Assembly (NCBI RefSeq): GCF_001485415.1 | Contig: NZ_BCMQ01000009.1 | Coordinates: forward strand, 1 to 64,000 | DNA: 64,000 nt | Source: Myroides odoratimimus | GTDB taxonomy: Bacteria; Bacteroidota; Bacteroidia; Flavobacteriales; Flavobacteriaceae | Direction of reading: 5' to 3' | Part shown: positions 17,021-26,400 of the stretch, in pieces | How positions within the stretch are numbered: position 1 is the stretch's first letter | Layout of the letters: each line of letters opens with the position of its first letter | Position numbers and translations under genes: made by a program | The notes under the pieces: generated by a model | Told to the model about the DNA's origin: nothing | Databases searched by the model: none | The model's input: only the letters and a program-made list of their open reading frames with translations

Positions 17021-18460
17021 ATGAAAAAAATATTAGTTGCCAACCGTGGCGAAATAGCTGTACGTATTATGACTACAGCTAAAAAAATGGGTATTAAGAC
17101 AGTAGCTGTGTACTCTACTGTTGATCGTAATGCTCCACACGTACGTATGGCTGATGAAGCTGTATGTATCGGAGAGGCTCCTTCTAACCAATCTTATTTA
17201 TTAGGAGATAAAATATTAGAAGTAGCAAAATCATTAAATGTAGATGGTATCCACCCAGGATATGGATTCTTAAGTGAGAACTCTAACTTCGCTTTAGCGT
17301 GTAATGCAGCTGGGATTACCTTTATCGGTCCAGATACGCATGCTATAGAAGTAATGGGTAATAAACTGGCTGCTAAAGAAACTGTAAAAGACTATAACAT
17401 CCCTATGGTGCCGGGTCTAGACGAGGCTATCACTGACGTAGCCAAAGCGAAACAAGTAGCGAAAGAAATAGGCTTCCCTATCCTAATCAAAGCTGCTGCT
17501 GGTGGTGGTGGAAAAGGGATGCGTATCGTAGAAAAAGAAGAAGAATTCGAAAGTCAAATGCAGCGTGCTATTTCTGAAGCAACCAATGCTTTCGGAGATG
17601 GTTCTGTTTTCATTGAGAAATATATAGGTTCGCCTAGACACATTGAGATACAAGTGTTAGCGGATAAACATGGTAACGTAGTTCACTTATTTGAAAGAGA
17701 ATGTAGTATCCAACGTCGTCACCAAAAAGTAATAGAAGAAGCCCCTTCTGCTGTATTAACTCCTGAAGTGCGTAAAGCTATGGGAGAAGCAGCTATTAAG
17801 GTAGCTAAGTCTTGTGATTATGTAGGAGCTGGTACGGTGGAGTTCTTAATAGATGAGCACCTTAACTTCTACTTCTTAGAGATGAATACTCGTCTTCAAG
17901 TAGAACATCCAGTCTCAGAGTTAATCACTGGATTAGACTTAGTAGAGATGCAAATCAAGGTAGCTCGTGGAGAGAAGCTTCCTTTTACACAAGAAGACTT
18001 AGAGATCAAAGGACATGCTATGGAACTTCGTATCTATGCAGAAGACCCTCTAAATGATTTCTTACCTAGTGTAGGGAACTTAGAAATCTATCAACTACCT
18101 ACTGGAGAAGGTATCCGTGTAGATAACGGTATAGAAGAAGGTATGGATGTACCTATCTACTACGACCCGATGTTAGCCAAGTTAATTACTTATGGACAGA
18201 CACGTGAGGAGGCTATAGAGATTATGATCGAAGCCATTAAAGCATATAAGGTAAAAGGTATCAGTACGACATTGCCATTCGGTAAGTTCGTAATGGAACA
18301 CAATGCTTTTAGAGAAGGTCATTTTGACACGAACTTCGTGAAGAAATACTACAATGCTGATTTAATCAAAGAAGAGTATAAAGATGAAGCAGAGATAGCG
18401 GCATACCTTGCGTTACAGATGTATTTAGAAGACCAAAAACAACTTCGATTACCAAACTAA
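17021..18460 (+). CDS. Biotin carboxylase subunit of acyl-CoA carboxylase
   Basis: It uses ATP and bicarbonate to carboxylate biotin on the carrier subunit. The 479-residue protein has the full biotin carboxylase set: N-terminal [12 protein letters not shown], the glycine loop [20 protein letters not shown], and [14 protein letters not shown] with the catalytic Arg/Glu. It lies between the carrier gene (2 bases) and the transferase gene (7 bases), so the three are surely one operon. Confidence 0.96.
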   Translation: MKKILVANRGEIAVRIMTTAKKMGIKTVAVYSTVDRNAPHVRMADEAVCIGEAPSNQSYLLGDKILEVAKSLNVDGIHPGYGFLSENSNFALACNAAGITFIGPDTHAIEVMGNKLAAKETVKDYNIPMVPGLDEAITDVAKAKQVAKEIGFPILIKAAAGGGGKGMRIVEKEEEFESQMQRAISEATNAFGDGSVFIEKYIGSPRHIEIQVLADKHGNVVHLFERECSIQRRHQKVIEEAPSAVLTPEVRKAMGEAAIKVAKSCDYVGAGTVEFLIDEHLNFYFLEMNTRLQVEHPVSELITGLDLVEMQIKVARGEKLPFTQEDLEIKGHAMELRIYAEDPLNDFLPSVGNLEIYQLPTGEGIRVDNGIEEGMDVPIYYDPMLAKLITYGQTREEAIEIMIEAIKAYKVKGISTTLPFGKFVMEHNAFREGHFDTNFVKKYYNADLIKEEYKDEAEIAAYLALQMYLEDQKQLRLPN

Positions 18461-18467
18461 GAATCCT

Positions 18468-20009
18468 ATGAATCCGAAAATAAATAAATTACAAGAAATA
18501 CAAGCCCAAGCTAAATTAGGCGGAGGGCAAAAAAGAATAGATACACAACACAGCAAAGGGAAACTTACTGCTCGTGAACGTGTAGAATACCTACTAGACG
18601 AAGGTTCATTCGAAGAAATCGGTATGTTAGTAACACACCGTACGACCGACTTCGGTATGGATAAAGAAGTATATCACGGAGATGGTGTAGTGACTGGCTA
18701 TGGAACGATCAACGGTCGCTTAGTCTATGTATTCGCACAAGACTTTACCGTATTCGGAGGAGCACTGTCTGAAACACATGCAGAGAAAATCTGTAAAGTA
18801 ATGGATATGGCTCTTAAAATGGGGGCGCCAATGATAGGTCTAAACGATTCTGGAGGAGCACGTATACAAGAAGGTGTAAGATCATTAGGTGGATATGCAG
18901 ATATCTTTTACCGCAATGTACAAGCATCTGGTGTGATACCTCAGCTATCTGCTATTATGGGGCCATGTGCTGGAGGAGCAGTATATTCTCCTGCGATGAC
19001 TGACTTCACAATGATGGTAGAAGGGTCTAGTTATATGTTCGTAACAGGACCTAACGTTGTAAAAACAGTAACTAATGAAGAGGTAACTTCGGAAGAATTA
19101 GGAGGAGCAAGTACTCACTCTACGAAGTCTGGAGTAGCTCATACGACATCTCCTAACGACGTAGCCTGTCTAGAGGATGTAAAAACGCTATTGTCTTATA
19201 TGCCTCAAAACAATATGGAGAAGCCTATGAGCCTTCCTTATACTATTGGCGAAGAGTATAGATATGAACTAGATGAGATAGTACCTGAGAGCTCTAATAA
19301 GCCTTATGATATGAAAGAGGTAATTAATCATATCATAGACGAGGACTCTTTCTTCGAAATACACAAAGACTACGCAGAGAATATTGTAGTAGGTTTTGCT
19401 AGACTAGGAGGTAAAAGTGTAGGTATTGTGGCTAACAATCCTATGTTCTTAGCAGGATGTTTAGATGTAAACAGCTCTATTAAAGCGGCACGTTTCACTA
19501 GATTCTGTGATGCTTTTAATATTCCTCTATTAGTCTTAGTAGACGTACCTGGATTCTTACCTGGTACAGATCAGGAGTGGAATGGCATCATCGTACACGG
19601 TGCTAAGTTACTGTATGCATTAAGTGAAGCTACAGTACCTAAAGTAACGGTGATTACTCGTAAAGCATATGGAGGTGCTTATGATGTAATGAACTCTAAA
19701 CACATCGGAGCAGATATGAACTTTGCTTGGCCAAATGCCGAAATAGCAGTAATGGGAGCTAAAGGGGCAAGTGAGATTATCTTTAAAAAAGAAATAGCAG
19801 AAGCAGCTGATCCAGCAGCAAAACTAGCTGAGAAAGAAGCTGAATATGCAGACAAATTTGCTACTCCATATAGAGCAGCACAACGAGGATTCATTGATGA
19901 AGTAATTCTTCCTAATGAGACTCGTAGAAAACTGCTTAAGGCATTCTCTATGTTAGAACATAAAGAAGTAAATATGCCAAACAGAAAACACGGAAATATT
20001 CCTCTTTAA
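18468..20009 (+). CDS. Acyl-CoA carboxylase carboxyltransferase (beta) subunit, propionyl-CoA type
   Basis: It transfers CO2 from carboxybiotin to an acyl-CoA. The 513-residue length and two crotonase-like halves match PccB/MmdA rather than AccA or AccD. The N-terminus has G-K-L-T-A-R-E-R. The two oxyanion loops are G-G-A-R-I-Q-E-G followed by G-P-C-A-G-G-A-V-Y, and [10 protein letters not shown] in the second half. With its neighbours it would make methylmalonyl-CoA from propionyl-CoA. Whether propionyl- or acetyl-CoA is preferred cannot be fixed from sequence alone. Confidence 0.95.
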   Translation: MNPKINKLQEIQAQAKLGGGQKRIDTQHSKGKLTARERVEYLLDEGSFEEIGMLVTHRTTDFGMDKEVYHGDGVVTGYGTINGRLVYVFAQDFTVFGGALSETHAEKICKVMDMALKMGAPMIGLNDSGGARIQEGVRSLGGYADIFYRNVQASGVIPQLSAIMGPCAGGAVYSPAMTDFTMMVEGSSYMFVTGPNVVKTVTNEEVTSEELGGASTHSTKSGVAHTTSPNDVACLEDVKTLLSYMPQNNMEKPMSLPYTIGEEYRYELDEIVPESSNKPYDMKEVINHIIDEDSFFEIHKDYAENIVVGFARLGGKSVGIVANNPMFLAGCLDVNSSIKAARFTRFCDAFNIPLLVLVDVPGFLPGTDQEWNGIIVHGAKLLYALSEATVPKVTVITRKAYGGAYDVMNSKHIGADMNFAWPNAEIAVMGAKGASEIIFKKEIAEAADPAAKLAEKEAEYADKFATPYRAAQRGFIDEVILPNETRRKLLKAFSMLEHKEVNMPNRKHGNIPL

Positions 20010-20019
20010 TAAATTCAAC

Positions 20020-20052
20020 AGCCCTTTAGTCACCTGTCTAAAGGGCTTTTTT
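20020..20052 (+). terminator. Terminator of the carboxylase operon
   Basis: AGCCCTTTAG (20020-20029) pairs with CTAAAGGGCT (20038-20047), followed by a T run. Confidence 0.92.
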
Positions 20053-20262
20053 ATCTACTTCTCCCTCCCTACTCAAAGGCTTTCTATTCCCTAATCCTTA
20101 TGCTCTTATTTCTTAAAATCACCCTTTACTTTCTTAAAAAAAACCTTTACAAATTAACAAAAAAGAAGTAAAAAAGAACACTCAATACTATTTTAGCCAA
20201 AAAGAGTTAATTAAATATTGATTTTTAAACATATAAGTATATTTTATTTGTTAAATAAAAAC

Positions 20263-20270
20263 TATATTTG
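20263..20270 (+). promoter_or_regulatory. Possible -7 box of the DUF4190 gene
   Basis: TATATTTG matches TAnnTTTG and lies 21 bases before the ATG. A TTTG at 20247-20250 is only 12 bases upstream, too close for a normal -33 box. Confidence 0.35.
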
Positions 20271-20291
20271 ATCTATTAAAATAGAACCACT

Positions 20292-20852
20292 ATGGAAGAT
20301 AATAAAAACCTAGAAGGGAAGAAAGTTTCTGAAAATACGGAGCATACTCCTCCTCCAGTGCCTTCATCTGAAGAAACTAAACGCGACGAATCTATTGTTG
20401 ATAGAGTAACTTCATCTATCGAAGAGACAGTAGACAACATAGAGAAAGAAGTTGTTGAGCCAATCGTTGAGACGATAAAAGAAGAAGTTATTGAGCCTGT
20501 AGTAGAGGCTGCAAAAGAACTTGAGAGAGAAATAGAGCAAGAGGTTAGATCTACACCTCCTCCTCCACAACAAGGATACAATCAACAACAAGCTTATTAT
20601 CCTCCTATAGTTCCAGAAAAGAATAATCTTGGATTAGCAGGATTTATTTTATCAATTGTTGCATTTCTTCTGTTTTGGCTTCCTTTTATAAACGTAATAT
20701 GTTGGTTATTAGGGTTGATTTTCTCTGCTATCGGAGTATTTAGAAAACCAAAAGGATTAGCAATTGCAGGTTTAGTGATTTCATTAATAGGTGTTATCTT
20801 CTTTATATTGACACTAACTCTTTTTGCTACAGCAGCAGTCTTAGGTAGTTAA
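20292..20852 (+). CDS. DUF4190-type small membrane protein with acidic N-terminal region
   Basis: A 186-residue protein. Residues 1-85 are very acidic and predicted as a long amphipathic helix with repeated I-E-E-x-V and V-V-E-P-I/V motifs. A proline/glutamine linker follows (P-P-P-P-Q-Q-G-Y), then two or three membrane helices at about 114-180. The membrane part has the G-L-A-x-A-G-x-V-I-S pattern of DUF4190. There is no signal peptide, so the acidic domain is probably cytoplasmic. The function is unknown. It stands alone between terminators. Confidence 0.8.
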   Translation: MEDNKNLEGKKVSENTEHTPPPVPSSEETKRDESIVDRVTSSIEETVDNIEKEVVEPIVETIKEEVIEPVVEAAKELEREIEQEVRSTPPPPQQGYNQQQAYYPPIVPEKNNLGLAGFILSIVAFLLFWLPFINVICWLLGLIFSAIGVFRKPKGLAIAGLVISLIGVIFFILTLTLFATAAVLGS

Positions 20853-20878
20853 ACATATAACATACCCACATACTTTAT

Positions 20879-20909
20879 AAAAAGGTTGTCTAAATAGACA
20901 GCCTTTTTT
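20879..20909 (+). terminator. Terminator after the DUF4190 gene
   Basis: AAAAAGGTTGTCTA pairs with TAGACAGCCTTTTT (one G-T pair), followed by T residues. Confidence 0.9.
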
Positions 20910-20932
20910 CGTATTTTGCCGAAAAATAAAGG

Positions 20933-21622
20933 ATGAAAACACTTACTGATTTAATAAACATAGAGGAACCAGGAATTGCCCTTATCAATGAATGGCTAAA
21001 CGATGCAGTAAGACCAATATCATTATTGCCTCAATACAATAAAGAGGTAGCTGAAGAAGCTCTCTTACAACTTCAAGTAACGACACGTTCTCCACTAGGT
21101 GCTATAGTATATGAGACTGGAGGAATACTGATAGACAATGGATGGATCAGAGTACTAGGTGGAGGAACAGAAACGCTACCTTCTAGTTATCAATGGAACA
21201 AAGGCAAAACAATAGATCAAAACAATCAATCTAGTGGTTACTATATTATCGCATTAGATGTCTTAGGTGGCTACTTCTGTATCAATAGTGGAGGTCTAGG
21301 AGAAGACCTTGGTAAGGTATATTACTTTGCACCTGACACATTAGACTTTGAGCCACTTGATATCAGTTATTCAGACTTAATTTATTTTTTCATAGCAGGT
21401 AATATAGATCAGTTTTATCAAGATTTTAGATGGAATACATGGAAAGAAGATACGGCACAACTTCCGTTAGACAAAGCTTTTCATATTTTCCCTCCTATGT
21501 GGACTAAAGAAGGAAAACACATTGATTCTACATCTATCAATCCTATTTCGATTGAAGAATTGTATCAAATCAATAAAGACTTTAAAGGAGGTTTAAATAA
21601 TATAGAAGAGAAATATATATAA
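20933..21622 (+). CDS. DUF2625 family protein
   Basis: A 229-residue soluble protein with no signal peptide. It matches the DUF2625 pattern: E-W-L-x-D-A near residue 25, the G-A-I-V-Y-E-T-G-G-I-L-I-D-N-G-W-I-R-V-L-G-G-G segment near 65-88, and a G-Y-Y-I-I-A-x-D-V-L-G-G-Y-F-C-I-N-G-G-like core. The family is uncharacterised and is often seen among small knob-like proteins such as SUKH. Its stop codon touches the start of the SUKH gene, so the two are almost certainly co-transcribed. A role in immunity is inferred from this context only. Confidence 0.85.
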   Translation: MKTLTDLINIEEPGIALINEWLNDAVRPISLLPQYNKEVAEEALLQLQVTTRSPLGAIVYETGGILIDNGWIRVLGGGTETLPSSYQWNKGKTIDQNNQSSGYYIIALDVLGGYFCINSGGLGEDLGKVYYFAPDTLDFEPLDISYSDLIYFFIAGNIDQFYQDFRWNTWKEDTAQLPLDKAFHIFPPMWTKEGKHIDSTSINPISIEELYQINKDFKGGLNNIEEKYI

Positions 21623-22114
21623 ATGAGTAAATTCAATCACTATACAGTCATTCCTAATATCCATACACAATCATCAGAATTAGTATTACCATCTGTTGAG
21701 GATATTAACAATTGTGAACAAGTACTAAACTTCAACTTTGAAGAAGATTACAAGACCTATATTTTACAATATGGGGTAGGTATACTAGGGGGCACATATA
21801 TCCGTATCTATGCTCCTAATCGAATGATAACAGAAAGAAAAGAATGGTTAGAACGAGTAACGCAATACTACTTCTGGGATGATGGTAAAGATGTACTAAC
21901 TAAAGAACAAGTATTAGAAGGGATTTGTATAGGAGATACTTTTGATGGAGATGAGATTATATTCTATAACAATACCTATTTTGTATTGCCTAGACATGAG
22001 GAGAATATCTATGCTTTAGGAAACAATCTATATGATGCAATAGAATGGCTATGTAAAAAAGGAATACTTACTGAAGCATTTCCAGAAAGAGAATTTGAAC
22101 CTTTTAATGAATAA
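21623..22114 (+). CDS. SMI1/KNR4 (SUKH) family protein
   Basis: A 163-residue protein with the SUKH fold pattern. It has an N-terminal E-D-I-N-N-C-E segment, then L-N-F-N-F-E-E-D-Y-K-T-Y-I-L-Q-Y-G-V-G, a G-D-x-F-D-G-D-E-I-I-F region, and W-L-C-K-K-G near the end. SUKH proteins are frequent immunity proteins against secreted nuclease toxins, although many members have other roles. Its ATG directly follows the DUF2625 stop. No toxin gene is in the window. Confidence 0.85.
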   Translation: MSKFNHYTVIPNIHTQSSELVLPSVEDINNCEQVLNFNFEEDYKTYILQYGVGILGGTYIRIYAPNRMITERKEWLERVTQYYFWDDGKDVLTKEQVLEGICIGDTFDGDEIIFYNNTYFVLPRHEENIYALGNNLYDAIEWLCKKGILTEAFPEREFEPFNE

Positions 22115-22199
22115 TAGCTTTTAAAGATAATCTTAGCACAATATTTGTATTAGTATTAATCTATACAAAGGTTTATTTTAACTTTTAAGCCTTTTATTT

Positions 22200-22230
22200 A
22201 TACTTAATTTACAGTACTTTAGTTAAGTAT
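22200..22230. repeat. Short inverted repeat before the unknown gene at 22264
   Basis: ATACTTAA (22200-22207) and its exact complement TTAAGTAT (22223-22230) with a 15-base centre, 34 bases before the ATG. It could be an operator; it has no T run and so is not a terminator. Confidence 0.5.
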
Positions 22231-22263
22231 TCTAGGGATGATTTAAACGCTTAACCATTATAT

Positions 22264-22749
22264 ATGCAAGACAAAATAACACTTTTAGAAAAGTACTTCG
22301 AAACAGGTCTATACGAAGATTTTCACTCTTTACAGAGCGACTTAGTGATCTGGGTAGATTGGAGTGAATACGATGATGCAATAGTAGAATATATAGAAAC
22401 CTGTCTTCAAACAGGTCATCTATCAGCATCTATAGAAGACCTACCAAATGAGCAACTACAACTAAAGGTAAATTATGACAATAAGATTCATACTCATATT
22501 ATCGTAGACAGAGATAATACGATTATATGGCTTAACAGTATATTACAGCCTGAGTATGAGATTCGCTTTTGCAAAATATCAGATGGGTCAGATACATTAG
22601 CATTCTTACCATTAACTAGAGAACATTGGAGACAATTAGAAACTATCTATACCTTAGAAAAAATAGAAGAACACTTTGAAGCTATTCACAGTGATTCTGT
22701 TTTCTTTAATAAGGAATATGATTTTGACGAAGATAGTTTTTTATCATAG
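22264..22749 (+). CDS. Uncharacterised acidic protein next to the SUKH gene
   Basis: A 161-residue acidic soluble protein that I do not recognise. It has no signal peptide and no membrane segment. Its size, acidity and aromatic content (W-V-D-W, I-I-W-L, F-F-N-K-E-Y-D-F at the end) are typical of immunity proteins in polymorphic toxin systems. It follows the DUF2625-SUKH pair after 150 bases and ends at a strong terminator. Immunity function is a guess from context. Confidence 0.75.
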   Translation: MQDKITLLEKYFETGLYEDFHSLQSDLVIWVDWSEYDDAIVEYIETCLQTGHLSASIEDLPNEQLQLKVNYDNKIHTHIIVDRDNTIIWLNSILQPEYEIRFCKISDGSDTLAFLPLTREHWRQLETIYTLEKIEEHFEAIHSDSVFFNKEYDFDEDSFLS

Positions 22750-22756
22750 AGATACT

Positions 22757-22789
22757 AAGCACCTACTCTTAAGAGCTAGGTGCTTTTTT
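22757..22789 (+). terminator. Terminator after the immunity-like group
   Basis: AAGCACCTA (22757-22765) pairs with TAGGTGCTT (22777-22785), followed by a T run. Confidence 0.9.
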
Positions 22790-22876
22790 ATTCAACCTAC
22801 ATAACATCAACCTCATTATTAAAATCTCATTAGAACTTAACAGTATATTTACTTTGAATAAATACAAATTACTATC

Positions 22877-22911
22877 TTGCGTCATAATTATACAAGGAAT
22901 TAGTAACTTTG
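22877..22911 (+). promoter_or_regulatory. Promoter of the metal-efflux operon
   Basis: TTG at 22877-22879 and TAACTTTG at 22904-22911, with a 24-base spacer at the upper edge of the usual range. The implied leader is about 25 bases before the small protein at 22942. Confidence 0.55.
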
Positions 22912-22941
22912 TACTAGTCAATTCATAAACAACCAATTAAA

Positions 22942-23322
22942 GTGAAAAGAAAAATAGCAATATTTCTTATGGCACTCTTTTTAATTTCGACAACTGAGCT
23001 AGGTCAGGTGTTGAAGTTTCCGCTATTGGTTGAACATTACATTGAGCATACGACAAGTAATCCAGATTTATCACTCTGGGGATTCTTACAAATACATTAC
23101 AGTGAAAGTCATAAAGAAGAAGGAGATCCTATGGATGAGAAACTTCCTTTCGTTACGCACACACACTTTGTAAGTATAGTAGGCATCGTTACCCCTACTC
23201 CTATTCTAAAAATAGACCGTATTAAGTTCAATACACTGGACAATAAAATACACGCTTTCAACGAAGATGAAGTTGAGAGTAATTACCTATCCTCTATTTG
23301 GCAACCGCCTAAATACTGTTAA
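22942..23322 (+). CDS. Small exported histidine-containing protein heading the metal-efflux operon
   Basis: A 126-residue protein with an N-terminal signal-like segment (residues 1-18). It is rich in histidine and acidic residues: E-H-Y-I-E-H, I-H-Y-S-E-S-H-K-E-E and T-H-T-H. Proteins of this shape are found upstream of CzcA/CusA genes in Bacteroidetes. It lies 99 bases before the RND pump gene and shares its promoter. A periplasmic metal-binding or signalling role is plausible but inferred. Confidence 0.8.
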   Translation: MKRKIAIFLMALFLISTTELGQVLKFPLLVEHYIEHTTSNPDLSLWGFLQIHYSESHKEEGDPMDEKLPFVTHTHFVSIVGIVTPTPILKIDRIKFNTLDNKIHAFNEDEVESNYLSSIWQPPKYC

Positions 23323-23421
23323 TACCTTATCGCAAAGAATAAGTTAGCTTTCTGTGTATCTATACATGGATAAGTTGGCTATACCTATCACGCAATTTTA
23401 ACGTATTAACAGACTAAAATC

Positions 23422-26400
23422 ATGTTAAATAAAATAATTGAGTTTTCTGTAAAGAATAAACTCATCATTGGGCTATTTGTATTAGCTCTAATCGGTGTTG
23501 GTATCTACCAGACATCTAAACTACCTATTGATGCTGTACCAGACATCACAGATAACCAAGTACAAGTCATTACAGTTGCGCCTTCTTATGGAGCTACAGA
23601 TATAGAGCGGTTAGTAACCTTCCCTATAGAACAAGCAAACAGTAATATTCCAGGGATTAAGAATATGAGAAGTTTCTCTCGTTTCGGATTATCTCTAGTG
23701 ACTATTGTATTTGACGAAGACGTAGATATCTATTGGGCAAGACAACAAGTAGGAGAACGCTTAAATCAAATTAAAGCTGATATCCCACAAGATATTGGAC
23801 AACCAGAACTAGGTCCTATCTCTACAGGACTAGGAGAAATATACCAGTATGTAGTAAGACCATTAGAAGGATATGAAGACAAGTTTGACCTTACAGAACT
23901 ACGATCAATACAAGACTGGGTTGTGCGCCGTCAATTACTCTCTGTTAAAGGAGTAGCCGAAGTCAGCAGTTTTGGAGGAAAACTAAAACAGTATGAAATA
24001 GCTGTTAATTCTAACAAGCTAGACGCCTATGGCATCACAATTAACGATGTGTTCTCTGCTCTAGAAAACAATAATGAGAATACAGGTGGGGCTTATATAG
24101 AAAAAGGACCTACTGTATTATATATACGAACAGAAGGATTAGTAGCCTCTATAGAAGACATAGAGAATATTGCTATTACTTCTAAAAATACTGAATTGCC
24201 TCTTCTAATTAGAGATGTGGCTAAAGTACAGATAGGGCATGCTACACGATATGGCGCCATGACTTATAATGATAAAGGCGAAGTATCAGGTGCTGTCGTA
24301 ATGATGCTTAAAGGTGAGAACAGCAATGATGTCATCAAGAATGTCAAAGATAAAGTAGCCGAAATCCAAAAGACTTTGCCTGAAGGCGTTGTTATAGAAC
24401 CTTTCCTTGACCGTACTAAAATGGTTAATAATGCCATCGGTACTGTAGAGACCAATCTAACTGAAGGAGCACTTATCGTCGTATTTGTACTAGTCCTATT
24501 CTTAGGAAATATGAGAGCAGGGCTGCTAGTGGCCTCTATTATACCCCTAGCGATGTTATTTGCTATTTGTATGATGAATCTCTTCGGAGTAAGTGGTAAT
24601 CTAATGAGTTTAGGAGCTCTAGACTTTGGATTAATAATAGATGGAGCTGTAATTATTGTAGAAGCCGTACTCCATCAGTTCTCCCATAACGCCAGGTACA
24701 AATCAATGAATAAGCTATCTCAAGAAGATATGAATAAGACTGTAGTACACTCAGCATCTAAGATGATGAACAGCGCAGTCTTTGGTCAGATTATCATTCT
24801 TATCGTATACATCCCTATTCTTACATTAGAAGGCATTGAAGGTAAGATGTTTAAACCGATGGCTCAGACAGTAGCCTTCGCCTTATTAGGAGCATTCTTA
24901 TTATCATTAACGTATGTACCGATGATGAGCTCTCTAATTATGAGCCGAAAAGTAACTCATAAACCAAATTTCTCTGAACGAGTAATGGCGAAACTAGAGA
25001 AGTTCTATCAGAAATGTCTTGTCAAAGTATTAGAAATACCAAAAACAATCTATGCTATTGTAGGAGTCTTATTTGCTATTGCCCTATACATCTTATCTAC
25101 TTTAGGAGGAGAGTTCATTCCTTCTCTTGAAGAAGGAGACTTTGCAGTAGATACAAAAGTACTAAATGGTAGTACGCTAACCACGACTATAGAAAGTACT
25201 CAAAAGACTGCACATATCCTTAAATCACGCTTCCCTGAAGTAGAGAAAGTAGTGACTAAGATAGGTAGTGCAGAAGTACCTACAGACCCTATGCCTATGG
25301 ACGCTAGTGATATGATGGTTATCCTAAAAGACAAAAAAGAATGGACATCAGCAAAGACATTTCCAGAACTAGCAGAGAAGATGACTAAAGCATTAGAAGA
25401 AGTACCAGGCGTGACTGTCGGCTTCCAATTCCCTGTACAGATGCGTTTCAACGAACTAATGACAGGTGCTAGACAGGATGTCGTAGTCAAAGTATTCGGT
25501 GAAGACCTTGATCAATTAGCAGAAATAGCAGGTAAAATAGGTAATATAGCTAATACTGTAAAAGGAGCAACTAACTTATATGTAGAACCCGTAACAGGAA
25601 TGCCTCAATTAATGATTGAGTATAACCGTCCTGCTATTGCGCGTTACAGACTATCGATAGCTGAGATCAATAGAATAGTCAATTCTTCGTTAGCTGGTCA
25701 AAGTACAGGCATGGTGTATGAAGGAGAAAAGCGTTTTGACATGGTTGTTCGTATGGACGAAACCAACCGAAAAAACCTATCTGATATCGAAAATCTCTTA
25801 ATCCCTACTCCTTTAGGTAATCAAGTTCCATTAAATCAATTAGCAAATGTAGAAATAAAAGAAGGTCCTAATCAAATCCAACGTGAAAACGCACAGCGTA
25901 GAATATTCGTAGGATTCAATGTAAAAGATCGAGATGTACAGAGTATAGTAGAAGAGCTACAAGAAAAAGTAGAAGCACAAATCAAACTACCTACAGGTTA
26001 TCAAATTACCTATGGAGGGCAATTCGAAAACTTAAACGAAGCAAAAGAGCGATTAGCCATAGCAGTTCCCTTAGCGCTTGTCTTGATATTCCTATTATTG
26101 TTCTTTGCCTTTAGAGATATCAGAGAGTGTTTAATGATCTTTACAGCCATTCCATTATCTATCATTGGAGGTGTATTCTTATTAGCCCTTAGAGGCATGC
26201 CGTTCAGTATCAGTGCTGGAGTAGGCTTTATTGCACTGTTTGGTGTAGCTGTTCTAAACGGGATAGTACTTATTGCTGAGTTTAATAGACTTCAGAAATC
26301 TGGAATAAAAAACATTGTATTCATCGTAGTTAGAGGGGCTAAATCTAGGCTTCGCCCAGTATTAATGACTGCTTGTGTGGCATCCTTTGGTTTCTTACCT

